Part shown: one piece after another, positions 32,107 through 43,904 of the stretch
Position numbering within the stretch: position 1 is the stretch's first letter
How the letters are laid out: every line of letters begins with the position of its first letter
Assembly: GCA_018105865.1 (NCBI GenBank)
Contig: CM030836.1
Location: 3,162,001-3,226,000, forward strand
Source: Metaphire vulgaris
Taxonomy: Eukaryota > Annelida > Clitellata > Crassiclitellata > Megascolecidae
Length of the DNA stretch: 64,000 bases
Reading direction: 5' to 3'
Position numbers and translations under genes: made by a program
Notes under the pieces: model-generated
Databases searched by the model: none
Seen by the model: only the letters and a program-made list of their open reading frames with translations
Told to the model about the DNA's origin: nothing

Positions 32107-32429
32107 ATCCTTTGGGTATAAGTTTGAGTAAATAGTATTGCTTTGTTTTTTGTCTTATTATCTTAGTCTTTTGACAGCTGTATGTTGATTTTGATTATGT
32201 CGTGGATTTGTGGAAAGCCAAGTTGTTTTTGCAAAATTAATTAAAATAGCTTTTTTGAAAAATTGATTTTTATTTCTTCTGGTATGAATCAGTTATTATT
32301 ATCAGTTATTACTGCTATGGGCAATATTCGCAGAATATTAACCTGCATTTTATTCTGAATATTATGAGAAAATTGTAACTCCTTTAGTTTTATGATTTCT
32401 AATATAATGATAGTATCATGAGCTGGAAC

Positions 32430-32745
32430 CAGGGATATTTTTAGTTTTTTACAACCCCCCAAAACACCCCTCAACAACCCCCCATTTGAGGTCGACACCC
32501 CAAAATTTGGTTATGTGACAATGGTATGTATACAAAATGCATATTAATTAGGCTTGGACACCCCCAAATTTAGAAGGACTCCCCACTTTTTTGTTGGATG
32601 ACCTTTTTTGCTTTTCAGGGTTTTTCGAGAGTAGATAGCGTGTTTTTCTTGTCAGACTTTCGGCAGACACTTCCAAATTCCAACACCCCCCGGATTTTCC
32701 CGACACCCCCCCCCTAAAAAAATCACAATCCTAGAAATGACCCCA
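32430..32745. mobile_element. 316-bp hAT-like MITE
   Basis: CAGGGATATTTTTAG at the left pairs imperfectly with CTAGAAATGACCCCA at the right. The flanks GCTGGAAC and GCTGGGAC match at 7 of 8. CCCCCC/ACCCC-rich subterminal tracts mirror each other. The motif GGATGACCTTTTTTGC is at 32597. Confidence 0.6.
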
Positions 32746-32882
32746 GCTGGGACTAACATTTAGCTACCATTCGATAATTATAGGTATAGACCCAGTGTTG
32801 GAGTTGTGAAATTTGAGTGGGGACTGAAATTCAATGCATGACAGAAACTGCATGTACCGGATATGCGATTTTTGGGAGGGTT

Positions 32883-33059
32883 CAGTGGCGTCACCAGGAT
32901 TTTTGGTTGGGGCAAAAGTGGGGTGGCGTGTCAGATTTCTTATCCACCCTACCCCTCCACAAAAAAATTTATCACCTGGTTTGCGCGAATCTGGTAGGTG
33001 GTCTGGGACAGGTTGGGGCAGTTGCCCCATTTGCGCCCTCCCCGGTGGCGACGCTAATG
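32883..33059. mobile_element. 177-bp hAT-type MITE, TSD ggagggtt
   Basis: The ends CAGTGGCGTCACCAGG / CCCGGTGGCGACGCTAATG are inverted with small changes. GGAGGGTT is perfectly duplicated at 32875-32882 and 33060-33067. Confidence 0.88.
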
Positions 33060-33756
33060 GGAGGGTTGCAAAGTTAGCTGGGGTTCAACCCCCCGGCAAC
33101 TTAAACCCTGCATAGACCAACTACGCCCTCTTACAAAGTTGCGTTTTTTAACAATGGTCAATCTTATTAACAAAATGAGCACTAACGAACGAAAACAATT
33201 AATTATTGATTAATTTAGGTGTACTTAGAAAGGTTGTCAGTTGCGGAACATTTCACTATAGGTTAATTTAATAGTGTAAATCATGAGATTCATGACTGTC
33301 TTGCACTGGCATAGCTTAAATCGTACAGGCGTCACGTGACATCCGCCTGGACAGCGAGTGTGCCATTTGCAGATTCGGACTATGCGCGACGCTGCCATTC
33401 TAGCCTAGTAAGTAATAATTCATTGCTTGTGTCATGTGAGAAGTGAATGAAGATGTCAATTGTAAACATCGAATAGAAAATACAAAGAAATACAGATATT
33501 CGAAAAAGAAAGAGTGTGGCACAGGAACTAAGCGGAGTTTGCGAATTGAGAACGACGTTGACCTTACAACAGGTGATTTTTATTGAAACGTTTAGCATAT
33601 AAACTAGCAATTATTCAAACCCCATCGCAGAACTAAGAGCAATCGGTTTTTTAATAGACCGGATCTGAAAGCTGACAACGCGCTGGTTATGCGAATAATA
33701 TAATCTAATGTGTGTTGTGTTTGTTTGTAGACGCGTCCGTATAAAAGACTATGAGC

Positions 33757-33757
<1 letters not shown>

Positions 33758-33794
<37 letters not shown>

Positions 33795-33814
33795 TAGTAG
33801 TAGTAGTGGTAGTG

Positions 33815-33850
<36 letters not shown>

Positions 33851-33852
33851 CT

Positions 33853-33915
<63 letters not shown>
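33758..33915. repeat. (GT)n and (TAG)n microsatellites
   Basis: A GT run at 33758-33793 passes directly into TAG units to 33913 with few interruptions. The TAG part adjoins a LINE 3' end and may be its tail. Confidence 0.95.
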
Positions 33916-34250
33916 ACTTGTTTAGCGCCATTGCACATCTGCACCAGTCGATGGTCGCTTCAGTAAATAATCGGTAGTCGTGATCTTGCCCGTGGTGAAT
34001 CGAGGTTGTAATCCAAAGATCAGTCCGTACTTCCAGATTCGAGGTTAAGGCGGATATGCAGACAGGAATAGATGTGTTTTAAGTCTAGACCTGAAGGTGT
34101 TTGACTCAACCAGGGCTTGCCACCGGCTATGGTGGAATTACCGATCTAATGCAAAGCGTCGCATAGATAAGGGGGCCATATGTGTACCAAATCACCGTGT
34201 ATCAGTGTTGCTTGGAAAATAGTTCATGACTGATACCCTTAGGTATTAGA
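33916..34250 (-). mobile_element. LINE 3' end fragment
   Basis: The minus strand has a degenerate C-terminal reading near 34210-34060 (PLSMRRFALD and SRLKTHLFLSAY-like) and a 3' UTR ending at the TAG microsatellite with GGCGCTAAACAAGTC. 5'-truncated. Confidence 0.6.
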
Positions 34251-34440
34251 ACTGGTGCTATAGATGTGCATAATTATTTATTATTATTTATTTATTTACT
34301 CACTTACTGTTGTTATTGCAATCATTCATTGGTGTATTTTTGTTTCCATCTTCTAACTGTTCATGATTTATTACAGCTTTTGGTCACTCAGTTTTTGGTC
34401 ACTCACTCAATCATAAAGCCTTTCAAATATGCACCAGAGC

Positions 34441-35834
34441 CAGAGATGTGCGGATCCAACAATTTTTGGACCGCGGATAATCCGGATCTGCTAGGTTTAG
34501 ATCCGCGAAGGAGGATCCGCATCCGCGCGCATTTCCAATATCAGGAGCCACAGAGGATCCGCATCCGCAGATAGTAAATAAATTTGGTCTTTTACTATCA
34601 CCCTCTCATGATTTCTGCAAGCCCAGGGCCTATCCTAATGTATTTCAGTAAGCAGTAAAATGATGTACCTATGTCCGAGTGTGTCATACTCAATGCGCAC
34701 AAATAGTCGTAATAAACGAGACGCTATATGTAAAGCATAACATAGATTTTTTCTCAGATCTAAAATTAAAGTTATTAAATTGCATTCATTTTATAACAAA
34801 CACTACTGTTCGCTTCTGTACACATCAGCTTTTAACTTAAGTCTGGTCGGAGAGCATTCGCTCAGTTCTCCAACCTTAATCTTTTCCATTGTTTTATCAG
34901 AGTCGTTTTTGGTTGACATTGTCACCTTGTATAATAACGAATAACAACGACGCGACGACATAAGTTACATTTAAAAAGTAGCCTTGACGGTTATTTAGAA
35001 ATGCACTGTGAAGAACATAAACTATAAATGAATGTCTCCAGAGTCTATAGGCCCTATATGAATAATATATATTGCACATCTTGACCAGTACAAAGCAAAT
35101 TTAGGCAATAAATTGGTTACTTCTTAACCAAGATGCTCCAAATTCCCCAATAGGGTGCCTACCTCTTAAAAGGGGAACGGACATTCTCCCCTGGACATAA
35201 TCCCCCGGACATTGTCCCTCCTGGTACACCTGATGGAATGAAACCCCCGACATAATCCGCCTTTGTTTACTCAATGGGCTTTGACAAAATCTACTGGCGC
35301 TGAAAGAGAATTAGTGTCGCTATCACTATTGAAATGTTCTCAATTGGAATCTTCTTTAAATCAAAATTGAAATCGCTTCTACTCACCGGTCTTTAAAGGT
35401 TTCACCTATTTATTCTAGTCAATGCTCCTCATGGTTTACCTATAAAGCCGGCGCTGGGGATTAAATGACATGGAATCTGAAGTGGGTTGTCTGGACTTTG
35501 AACTTGTCAGAAGCTGTCTCCCGTGAGTGAATCTGATCTCTGATGTCCCTCCTAACTTATTGTTTCTGTTGATCAAAGCGGTAATTGCCGCTTTGGTCAT
35601 CTGAAATCATGCCATAGCCATGAAATTCAGAGAGGTAATTTGAAAAGATAGCAAATAGCAATGCACAATGTGTATGTATTTGTGTGTCCGTGTTTGCGTG
35701 TTGCCAGTTGCCAGGATCCGCAGATAATCCGCGTCCGCCGGCTATTTGATACTTGGGTCCGCTAAGGTCCGCGGATCCATTAAATCCTTGCGGACCTGAC
35801 TCCGCCTGCGGATCTATCTGAGATCCGCACATCC
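34441..35834. mobile_element. ~1.39-kb hAT-type element, inverse relative of 15624-16576
   Basis: The left end CAGAGATGTGCGGATC is intact. The right end is eroded (GATCCGCACATC then CG). The flanks ACCAGAGC and CACAGAGC match at 6 of 8. Internal blocks (GCGGATGCGGATCC-like ends, AATGTCC...CCTGG, GATCAACAGAAAC, CAAGTTCAAA) match 15624-16576 on the opposite strand. About 430 bp near 34690-35120 is extra in this copy. Confidence 0.85.
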
Positions 35835-36179
35835 GCACAGAGCTCACTGTCTATTTCTAATATTAATCAAAATTTTCCATGACGTGCTCTGCCCGGACCC
35901 TGCTTCAAGAAATAATCACTTTGAAAACATTTTTCAGGTGGGGGATTGCCAATATTCCGTCATAAAGTCTGACATTTACTATTTGCATTTTGGGTTTTGT
36001 CATTTTTATCTGTTGCCTTGGTGCACTTTTAACAGTCTATTTAATAAGAGGACCCTTAGTTGCTCGAATTTACCTACTATGCCGTTGTGAGCACAGGAAT
36101 AGTAGGACTCCATTTTCAACTAATGGACCCTTGCGAACGATGGAAGACAATATGTGGACCGGCTTGAAAAAAGCTTGAG

Positions 36180-36480
36180 TACTACTGCAATAACACTACC
36201 CTGAGAAATATGGAGCACATATGTGAAAATAAATACTAAATAAAAATATAAAACAGTGAAATCAATCTTAACGCTATTGAATAAAAAAATAGATGAATAA
36301 ATAAATCTAAATCGATAGTGTGTGTGTGTGTGTTAAAGAAAAAGAGTTAAGAAAGCACCAAAGGAAGAATTACAGGTAATTCATGCTGCTATCTTTAGTT
36401 ATTCTGCCCTCTCTATGCCTTACGATGTAAAATGCATTGTGTCTTCTCAAGTCTAGAATGGAATCCATATAAAGAGTGAA
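36180..36480. other. No gene recognised
   Basis: AT-rich sequence with a short (TG)n at about 36318-36333. No recognisable reading frame. Confidence 0.4.
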
Positions 36481-36531
36481 CAGTGCGGCTGGTGCCCGCC
36501 TGCCCGGCCTTTATTTATTACATGTTCATCG

Positions 36532-37610
36532 TCAAAATCTTAATTTGGTGTGCCGGGCGTCAGGCAGTGGTTGGTAGAGAAGCTCTGTTTTGGATAAATT
36601 GATCTTTAACCTGAAGTTTTTTACTGCAGAAGCAAACTTACTAGATAATTCCTGAAGTTCATCTTCACTGGTTGCAAAGAAAGCACAATTGTCTGCATAT
36701 AGCAATTCCTGAATTATCTCTTCTAGGGTTCTTGATTTTGCTCTCAGTCTGCTGAGGTTAAATAATTTACCATCAGTGTGGAAATGGACGTAGATACCAG
36801 CAGATGAACTCTGAGTCACCTTGCGGATTACAGCTGTGTAGAAGAGTATGAATAACAAGGGCACAAGAACACAACTTTGCTTAAGTCCATTTGCAATCTC
36901 AAATTTGTCTTTATAGGGAGCCATTCCATCTTGCATCTGCCTGATTATTGAAAGCCAGGTGGACCCTGCAGTAAAGCCCAAAACATGGGGCGATGGACAG
37001 TCAAATGCTTTCTTGAGATCAAAGAAGAATGCATATGGAGGAAGGTTTTGTTCTCTGCATTTTTCTTGCAGCTGTCGGGCACAGAAGATCATGTCACAGG
37101 TGCCATAGTTTGAACTAAATCCACATTGAGATTCTGATAAAACTTGATCAGCAATGTATTCGGAGAGCCGCCTCGTGAGGACCTTTGCACGTATCTTTCC
37201 AGTGGTTGACAGAAGCCTCTGTAGTTGCACAGTTAGAACGGTCACCTTTCTGTTTGTTTATGGGCTGTTTGTTTATGGGCAATATTAGCTTGCTGCCAAA
37301 TGGAAGAGAAAAGAATGAGAAGCTTCTTTGTAAGTGGACTAGAAGCAGCTTTGAACACTTCAGGTGGAATGCCATCAGACCCTGGAGCCTTTCCAGATTT
37401 CAGGTCCTGGCTCATGATCACAGATAAAATTTCATGCTCATTTGGCAGAGTGTCCAGTTTTATTCAAATGGGCAGCTGAGGAGGAATAGAGTCTAGTGAA
37501 TCTTGACGGACGGATATTGAGCAATTAAGAAATATGGAGAAATATTCCATCCACCGAGCGAGCATATATCATGGCCTCGACTTATATCAGATGCACTAAC
37601 TGTTGGATAA
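36532..37610 (-). mobile_element. LINE reverse-transcriptase fragment
   Basis: Minus strand: QDLKSGKAPGSDGIPPEVFK (about 37410-37350), a frame change, then LSESQCGFSSNYGTCDMIFC, ARQLQEKCREQNLPPYAFFF, DLKKAFD, GLKQSCVLVPLLFILF, ELLYADNCAFFATSEDELQE (YADN in place of YADD) and INLSKTELLYQPLP. The order is that of a non-LTR reverse transcriptase. The altered active-site box and frame breaks make it inactive. Distinct from the CR1-like copies. Confidence 0.85.
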
Positions 37611-37619
37611 AGTTTCCAT

Positions 37620-38380
37620 ACATAGGATGTCGAAAGTAATTTAGTTTTGTGTAATTAATTACTTTTGACATATGCTACGGCAATTAAATAAAAGTTGGCA
37701 TCAGTGATTTTAAGATGTGTGATATATAGGCGCCACATAAATATTATTTATAATTTATTGGCGCTACATAAATATTTAAATAATTTTTTAAAGATTAATT
37801 ACCGGTTAATTGTTCATATTGTCAAGAATGAGTGAATAGCAGGTTTAAAGTTTTCTTAATCGTCAGGAATCAATCTGTGAATGTCAAAATCGTTCAGTTT
37901 CTCGATAGTTCAAAGCTAAAATGCAGTTTTTCAATCAACACAATAGCACGTGTGCCCAGCTCACGTCCTCCATTGTTGACTATCATGATCACCTCAAGAG
38001 GGTGCGCCATGGTGATGTCACTTTGACTTATACCCGGGTCAATGATTTTAGACACCTTCAAATTCAAAAACTGTAGGGGTCGACTTATACTCGGATTGAC
38101 TTTATCACGAGTATACAGTCTTATACACGGTAATCATTAAAAGTAGTTAATTGCTATGTCAAAGTAATTTTAATCAGTAATAGATTACTTTTGTGATATC
38201 AGTAATTAATTTTAATTACCAATGGCACATCAAAGTCTTGGAAGCCTTTCATGCCAAATGTTTTTGTTCACTACCGGTAGTCTATATTCACTGGACCTAG
38301 GACTTTTGCTCATAGTACAATTGCTCATAGAACAATCAATCACAAGTTCTCAATGCACTTTGCTCACTTGGACTTTTCTC
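37620..38380. other. Old repeat debris
   Basis: Contains GACTTATACCCGGGTCAATG, GGTCGACTTATACTCGG and TTATACACGGTAA, which look like pieces of a MITE with CCGTGTATAAGTCGA-type ends, plus TAATTACTTTTGA tracts. Boundaries cannot be fixed. Confidence 0.4.
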
Positions 38381-38394
38381 ATAGACAGCTGTTA

Positions 38395-39815
38395 ATAGAT
38401 GACTTGCATATGTCTTCTTCTCTTCTTTCTTTCCTTCCGTCTTTCCCTATTGGGTTGGACGATGGGTCTGAATGAGTTCCTTCCACTTCTGTCTGTCTCT
38501 TGCTGCTCTGGTCATTTGGATGAAGTTCATTTGCATTTCTTCTGCATCCTCTTTTAAGTTTTCTATCCATGTTTTTCTTGGTCTTCCTTTTCTCCTTTTC
38601 CCTTCAACATAGTTGTATAGTGCTTTCTTTGGTAGTCTTTCTTCCTTCATTCTTTCAACATGACCAAACCATTTCAGTCTTCGTTTTTGTATTGATTCGA
38701 GTATCGTTTCTTTTTGCTCTGTCTTTTCTCTGATCGTTTCATTTCTTATTCTTTGTCTTCTGCTGACTCCTGCTATTCCTCTTAACCAGTTCATTTCTGC
38801 AGTCATTAATCTTCTTTCGTCTTTCTTCTTTATGGTCCAGCATTCTGATCCATATAATAGTATTGGTTTGATCAGTGTATTATATAGCTTTAGTTTTGTT
38901 TTCAGTGATATTTGTTTGTCTTTCCATATCTTCTGAAGTTTTCCAAATGCTGCACTTGCTAGGCCAATTCTCCTTATTATGTCTTCTTCACTTAGGCCAT
39001 CTTCTGTCAGTACTGATCCTAGGTATACGAAATTTTGGTACTTGTTCTATTGTTTCCTCCTTTAGTTTTAGATTAACTTTCCCTTCTTGTTCCCGTGACC
39101 ATTGCTTTAGTTTTCTGTATATTTATTTTTAGCCCCACTTCTTCTCCGGCCTTGCTTATTTCATTGGTTAATATTTGTAGGTGATCTGCTTTTTTTGTTG
39201 TTATCACATCTATGTCATCTGCAAACCTTAAATTATTTATTGTGTGTCCATATACTTTTACTCCAGCATCTTCTTCTTTTGTGTTTTGTATTGCTTTTTG
39301 CATTACCACATCTAGTATTATATTAAATAGCAGTGGAGATAAGCCACATCCTTGTCTCGTTCAATTGTTATCTCAAACCATTCTGTTAGTTCCCATTAAT
39401 TTTCACTCTGCTCATTGTTTTACTGTATAAGTTTTTATGAGATTCACTAGCTTCTCTGGAATACCATAGTGCTTCAGTGCTTGCCATAGATCTTCATGCT
39501 GTATGCTGTCAAATGCTTGTTTGAGGTCAATGAAATTGTGGTATATTTTCTTATTTGTTTCATAATATTTTTCTACTATCCTTCTGATCGTATGTATTTG
39601 ATCAATTGTACTCCTTCCCATTCTGAAGCCTGCTTGTTCCTCTGTCAATATTTCTTCTGAGTAGTGTTTGAGTCTTTGTTGTAGCACATTTGTATATATT
39701 TTCCCTGGTATACTGAGTAAGCTTATTCCTCTATAATTATTGCAGTTTGTTTTATCCCCTTTTTTATGTATTGGTACTATTATGGCTTTTCCCCATTCAA
39801 ATCTTGCATATGTAC
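38395..39815 (-). mobile_element. RTE/jockey-like LINE, RT and C-terminal domain
   Basis: Minus strand: AIIVPIHKKGDKTNCNNYRG (about 39790), ISLLSIPGKIYTNVLQQRL, EEQAGFRMGRSTIDQIHTIR, FIDLKQAFDSIQHEDLWQAL, a break near 39412, NNLRFADDIDVITTKKADHL (FADD, about 39230), LKINIQKTKAMVTG, another break, then GVSRRQRIRNETIREKTEQK, KRRLKWFGHVERMKEERLPK and RRKGRPRKTWIENLKEDAEE ending near 38450. 5'-truncated just before the RT, with several frameshifts. Confidence 0.87.
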
Positions 39816-40914
39816 TAGGCCCTATGTGGACGGGCCCAAAAGACACTTGAGCTGCAGTCAGGCCTATAAATGATGCTATATCAAATGATGCTATATCGAG
39901 CGTCGGCAACATCAAAGCGCTTTGATGTAAGTAGCTCAAGACGCGGACGAGTGTAGTTATTAGAGTCATTGGCCTACTTCAAGGCTAGTCATGGGAAAGA
40001 CGCTACCACTAACGACCAGTTAACCGGTATTTTTTTTCAACGGTTAACCGGTCCTTTAAAATCAGCAGTCGTAACAATCTTAATTGGAAGTGCATAAAAA
40101 TTAGCCATATCACAAGGCACAAAAATTTTTTTATCCAGTGTCTTAGAAGTTATACCTGTTAATTGGTTTATTTAGGGTGCTGATTCCAAATATGGCATCA
40201 GATTTTCTCTGTCAGCTGTAGTTTTTGAGATATGGCCATATATTGGAAGTGCGTGATAATTGCCTCTATCATTTAAATATGCAATATTTGTTGCTCTAAA
40301 GAGTTTTGCTGTTCCAGCATAGAATTTCAATTGATTAAGCCTTTCGTTGCGAGTGACGAGTCAGACTCATCATGGAAATCACTCTGGCAGCACGTATGAC
40401 TAGTAAGGCTCATAATTTATGCATATGGTCTCATTGGTTCCGCGTATTACAATTAAACTGTGCCGCATATGGGAATTGAAAGTAACATAGTTGTTCACCA
40501 AATGGCATCACAGGCAATTAGTTACATGATATTTAGGGAAGGAAACCTTAAGGATGACATGATACCTATTATACAGTGGAAGAAGCAGGCTTACATATCT
40601 AGTGAACCTGTTGGTTTAGCTTGCAATATATAGAATATATTGAAGCAGTTACTGCAGTTTATTCAAAAAATACAGTAATTGAAGCATACACAAAGTTTCA
40701 TGTATTGCATTATGTAGCTAAAATGCACCTATTCTCCAACTAGCACTGAATAATAGGCTACTTCTTCTGATCTTGGCCTATCCCAGTGCTATATAAATCT
40801 ATTCTATCAGACTATCCTATCCCAAAGACTCATTTGTTCCAAGAAAATTTCATTGCCTTCTGTATATAAATAGCAGAGCCACATATGTGTACTGCAGACC
40901 ATATGTGACCCGCT
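39816..40914. other. No gene recognised
   Basis: AT-rich, with a direct repeat AATGATGCTATATC near 39875 and an ACCGGTTAACCGGT-type palindrome near 40020-40050. No coding signal. Confidence 0.4.
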
Positions 40915-41645
40915 GGGAGAAAAGGTACCATATGTGGGGTAACTGGGGTTCTTGAGTTACATATGCTGCATATATCGGGGTTATATTAGCTCAGTCACAG
41001 CAAAGTCTTAGAGAAATATGCCTTGTCATTTCAGAGATACCAGCATCCAAACATCATGCCTATCAAATTCAAAATTCTGAGAAATTGAGCATTTATTATT
41101 GCTGAAATTAAAGCGTTCAAATTTTTAAAACTATACAAGAGTTACGGATGAAATTTTATCTCTGTATTAATTGTCATACATGCAAACTATCTCTAAAGTT
41201 TCGTCCATAACTATTCATAATTTATCAGTAGAAAATTTAAATAAATATAATTACTAATACTAGAACACAGTAACTGAAAAAGGTACCATAAGTGGGCAGG
41301 ACATAATAATAGGGTTGTAATGTACAATCTAAACAAGATATACGAACAAACTGTAATAGAACACAATAAAACTTATCAGATAATATTATTCAAAGTGATT
41401 ATAGATGTAACATATGTAACGGAATGATGAAAAACAAAGAACGAGAAACTAGTGTTGTAATTCATAAATAGCAGCACAAAATATGATTAAACTTCACTTT
41501 TAAGCAAAGAAAGAAACAAAAATCGCCCGATATTGCAGATTTGTCAGCTGGTTCTAAGCTTACACGTATTAAAATTTTGTAAAAATTAGTAAGTAAGCTT
41601 AAACAGAGCGTCAAAGTCAGAAGCCCACTTATGGTACCTTTTACC
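40915..41645. repeat. Inverted repeat pair AAAGGTACCATAAGTGGGC (41277-41642) plus a third copy
   Basis: AAAGGTACCATAAGTGGGC at about 41279 is inverted at about 41623-41642, bounding 366 bp. A third, direct copy (AAAAGGTACCATATGTGGGG) is at about 40920. Probably a MITE, but no clear target duplication. Confidence 0.6.
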
Positions 41646-41705
41646 TATCTCAGTTTTAAAACAAATTTCCACATGTAACTGATTGATCACCGAGTACTGC
41701 ATTTT

Positions 41706-42047
41706 TTAAGGTGGAGGGATGATCAACAGTGTCCGGCTGCTGGATTGATTCATCGTTGCCCTGAGTACAAGTGTAAATATATACTCTGGACAGGTGGTGT
41801 CATTAAGCACCCAGTATGTAATCAGGCATCGCGTGTAGATGATGCTTTCGTGGACCCCGAGCCAGTGGAGTTTGTCTCTGAGCAACATTGTCACATGATC
41901 GTTCCAGCGGGCTCCATAGATGAGGCAAGCAGATGCATTGAGCACGGACTGGAGACGGCTTAACTGGCTCTCAGGGAGGCGGAGAAAGACTCCATTGCTT
42001 TGATCTATCCTGGATAAAATGAGACCTCCACTCAGTTGTATTGCTAC
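41706..42047 (-). mobile_element. CR1-like LINE, RT C-terminal fragment
   Basis: Minus strand: AIQLSGGLILSRIDQSN, PESQLSRLQSVLNASACLIY, DHVTMLLRDKLHWLGVHESI and ITYWVLNDTTCPEYIFTLVL, the thumb region preceding the C-terminus of CR1-like RTs. The MITE 42048-42267 lies at its 5' side. Confidence 0.82.
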
Positions 42048-42267
42048 CAGGGCCGCCGAGAGAAATTCCGGGCCCCGGAACAAAATTTGCAGGCCCTTAA
42101 GAAAATTTTATCAAGTCTCCGAAAAACCTGACAAGCAAAAAAACGTTATCAACTCTCCAAAAACAGCCTGACAAGCAAAGAAACCTTATAGTCACCGGAT
42201 CTGGACCCCTGAAAACTACATGGGCCCCGGTACAATGTACCGGCTGCACCCCCTCTCCTCAGGCCTG
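42048..42267. mobile_element. 220-bp hAT-type MITE
   Basis: Left end CAGGGCCGCCGAGAG; the right end CTCTCCTCAGGCCTG is the eroded inverse. The flanks ATTGCTAC and ATCACTAC match at 6 of 8. It is the same family as 11974-12626 and carries two GACAAGCAAA-type motifs (42128, 42168). Confidence 0.75.
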
Positions 42268-42339
42268 ATCACTACGCCTGTCGGTATATGTCGCCGAATG
42301 TTTCTAATTCTGCACAAATGATAATAGCAGACACGTGTC

Positions 42340-43290
42340 ATGTTCATTCATGGACAATTTCTATAGCGCTGTAACAAGGCTGAGGCCTACAACAAAAGTG
42401 CTTTGACATCTCAACAAATTGTTTTTGCTATTTAGTCAGCGGGCAAATCTACCCATGAGAAGCGCCACCTAACGAATGGCGTTGTTTATGTGATCCACAA
42501 ACGACAGTGTCTCATCAAAGATAACACCTAGCAAGCGTACGGTGGTATACAGGGCAGTGACAACATCCTCTATTTCAAACGGTGTCCTGCTTATTAGAGA
42601 CTTCCTTCTTGGGGAGCCAAGCCAAAGGAACTCAGTCTTCCCTGAATTAAGCGATAGACGATTGGTTGTCGTTCATGATTTAAGCTCAGCTATGCATTCT
42701 GTAATCCTAGTCCTCAGTCTGTCAGAGTCTGCTGGTAGACAGGACAAATAAACTTCACTGTCATCTGCATAATTGTGCGAGTCGAGTCCAAAGGATTTTA
42801 TGATCCTGCCAACGTCAGTGAGAGAAGAGAAGAGGACCAACCCTTCGGGCACACGACTCAGGACATTACTGAATGGTGACGTTCGGCCATTGCAGCAGAC
42901 CGACTGTGTCCTGTCTGTTACATAGTCCCGTAGCCAGGATAAGATCTGCCAATTGAGGCCATAAGATACCTTGAGACGTCAAACGAGGGTGGCGTGAAGA
43001 GCCGCGGAAAGATTGAGGAGGCAAAGCATAGCTATATGGCTGTTGGCGATCGCATATACTATGTCATTGTAGATTCTTAGTATGGACGTCTCAGTGGAGT
43101 GCCCCTTTTGGTATGCTGACTGGTTCTTTGGCATGAGATCATTTTTCCCTGGCTTGTTTCCATGGTAGTGGGAACTCCCCGCTAGTCAAAGAGATGGTCA
43201 TCAGTGTCCTCAAGAACAGTGCAAGCACATCGATTGAGTCTTTTGGCAGCCATGTAGGAAGTGGATCCAGGATACAGTACTAGGGTAGGC
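42340..43290 (-). mobile_element. CR1-like LINE fragment, RT region
   Basis: Minus strand: SYADDSEVYLSCLPADSD-like box near 42770, LRTRITECIAEL, RLSLNSGKTEFLWLGSPRRK (about 42640) and LLGVIFDETLSFVDHINNAI (about 42520). A 3' UTR-like GCGCTATAGAAATTGTCC is at about 42355. Upstream RT blocks between 42800 and 43290 are heavily decayed. Confidence 0.75.
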
Positions 43291-43736
43291 CTATGTCATG
43301 GTTACACGTATTAGGATGCGTACGGGTATAAAACACCGTCGCAGCAAAATGGTTAAGGATTCTGCATTTAACATATTATTAGTAGAACCAAAATACAAGG
43401 AAGACTAAGCCGTATCTCAAAAACTAGAGATGATGGAGAAAAACGGATAACATTTTTGGAATCAGGGCACCAAAAATACTCAAGAATAGGTCTTACTTTG
43501 TAGGCAAGAAATTGTGTGCTGACCATTTCATTTTAATGAAGTCTGCATGACGTAAATAGAAAATACATGTATACATGAAAAAGCATCATGTAGCGATATA
43601 TCAAAAAGTTGACCTGATTGAGCAAAACCAATGTTATTTTTGGATTTAGGCAGGGCCGGCTCATGACTTGCCTTAGGCATGCGGGTCCATGGCAGCCCTT
43701 GCCCCAGATTTAAACTATGTACATGTACTGTAATAG

Positions 43737-43746
43737 ATTATCTGAG

Positions 43747-43797
<51 letters not shown>

Positions 43798-43805
43798 CAG
43801 ATAAT
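43737..43805. repeat. (TA)n inside a palindrome with ATTATCTGAGTT arms
   Basis: ATTATCTGAGTT on the left and AACTCAGATAAT on the right flank about 44 bp of TA units, so the whole segment is an inverted repeat able to form a hairpin. Confidence 0.92.
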
Positions 43806-43904
43806 TATCCATTGCATAAACATGGCTAAAGATTTCCTTTATTAGCAACATTTTATTTAACACTGTATATCTAAACAAACTCTGGAAAGAACAAGAGCTC
43901 TGGA

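Larger units (their letters stand above)
24815..33425 (+). mobile_element. P-element/THAP9-like DNA transposon, 8.6 kb, complete ends
   Basis: The 31-bp terminal inverted repeats begin CAATGAATTATTACTTACTA and differ at one position (left 24815-24845, right 33395-33425). CTTGTGTC is perfectly duplicated at 24807-24814 and 33426-33433. CA-starting termini and an 8-bp duplication agree with P elements. Inside, on the plus strand, lie an N-terminal THAP zinc-finger exon (24951), a P-type transposase with its RNase H-like core, and a C-terminal tail. Six or more younger MITEs sit in its introns and 3' region (25449, 25690, 27879, 31951, 32430, 32883), which explains the large size compared with typical P elements of 3-4 kb of coding DNA. 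Several stops and frameshifts show that it is inactive. Confidence 0.92.

Noticed and set aside
24815..33425. Considering THAP/transposase as a domesticated THAP9 host gene
   Set aside because: Clear terminal inverted repeats, an 8-bp target duplication, a stop within the THAP finger and several frameshifts indicate a dead transposon.
33705..33966. Open frames of poly-threonine, poly-leucine, poly-tyrosine and poly-valine
   Set aside because: They are translations of the GT and TAG microsatellites in different frames.
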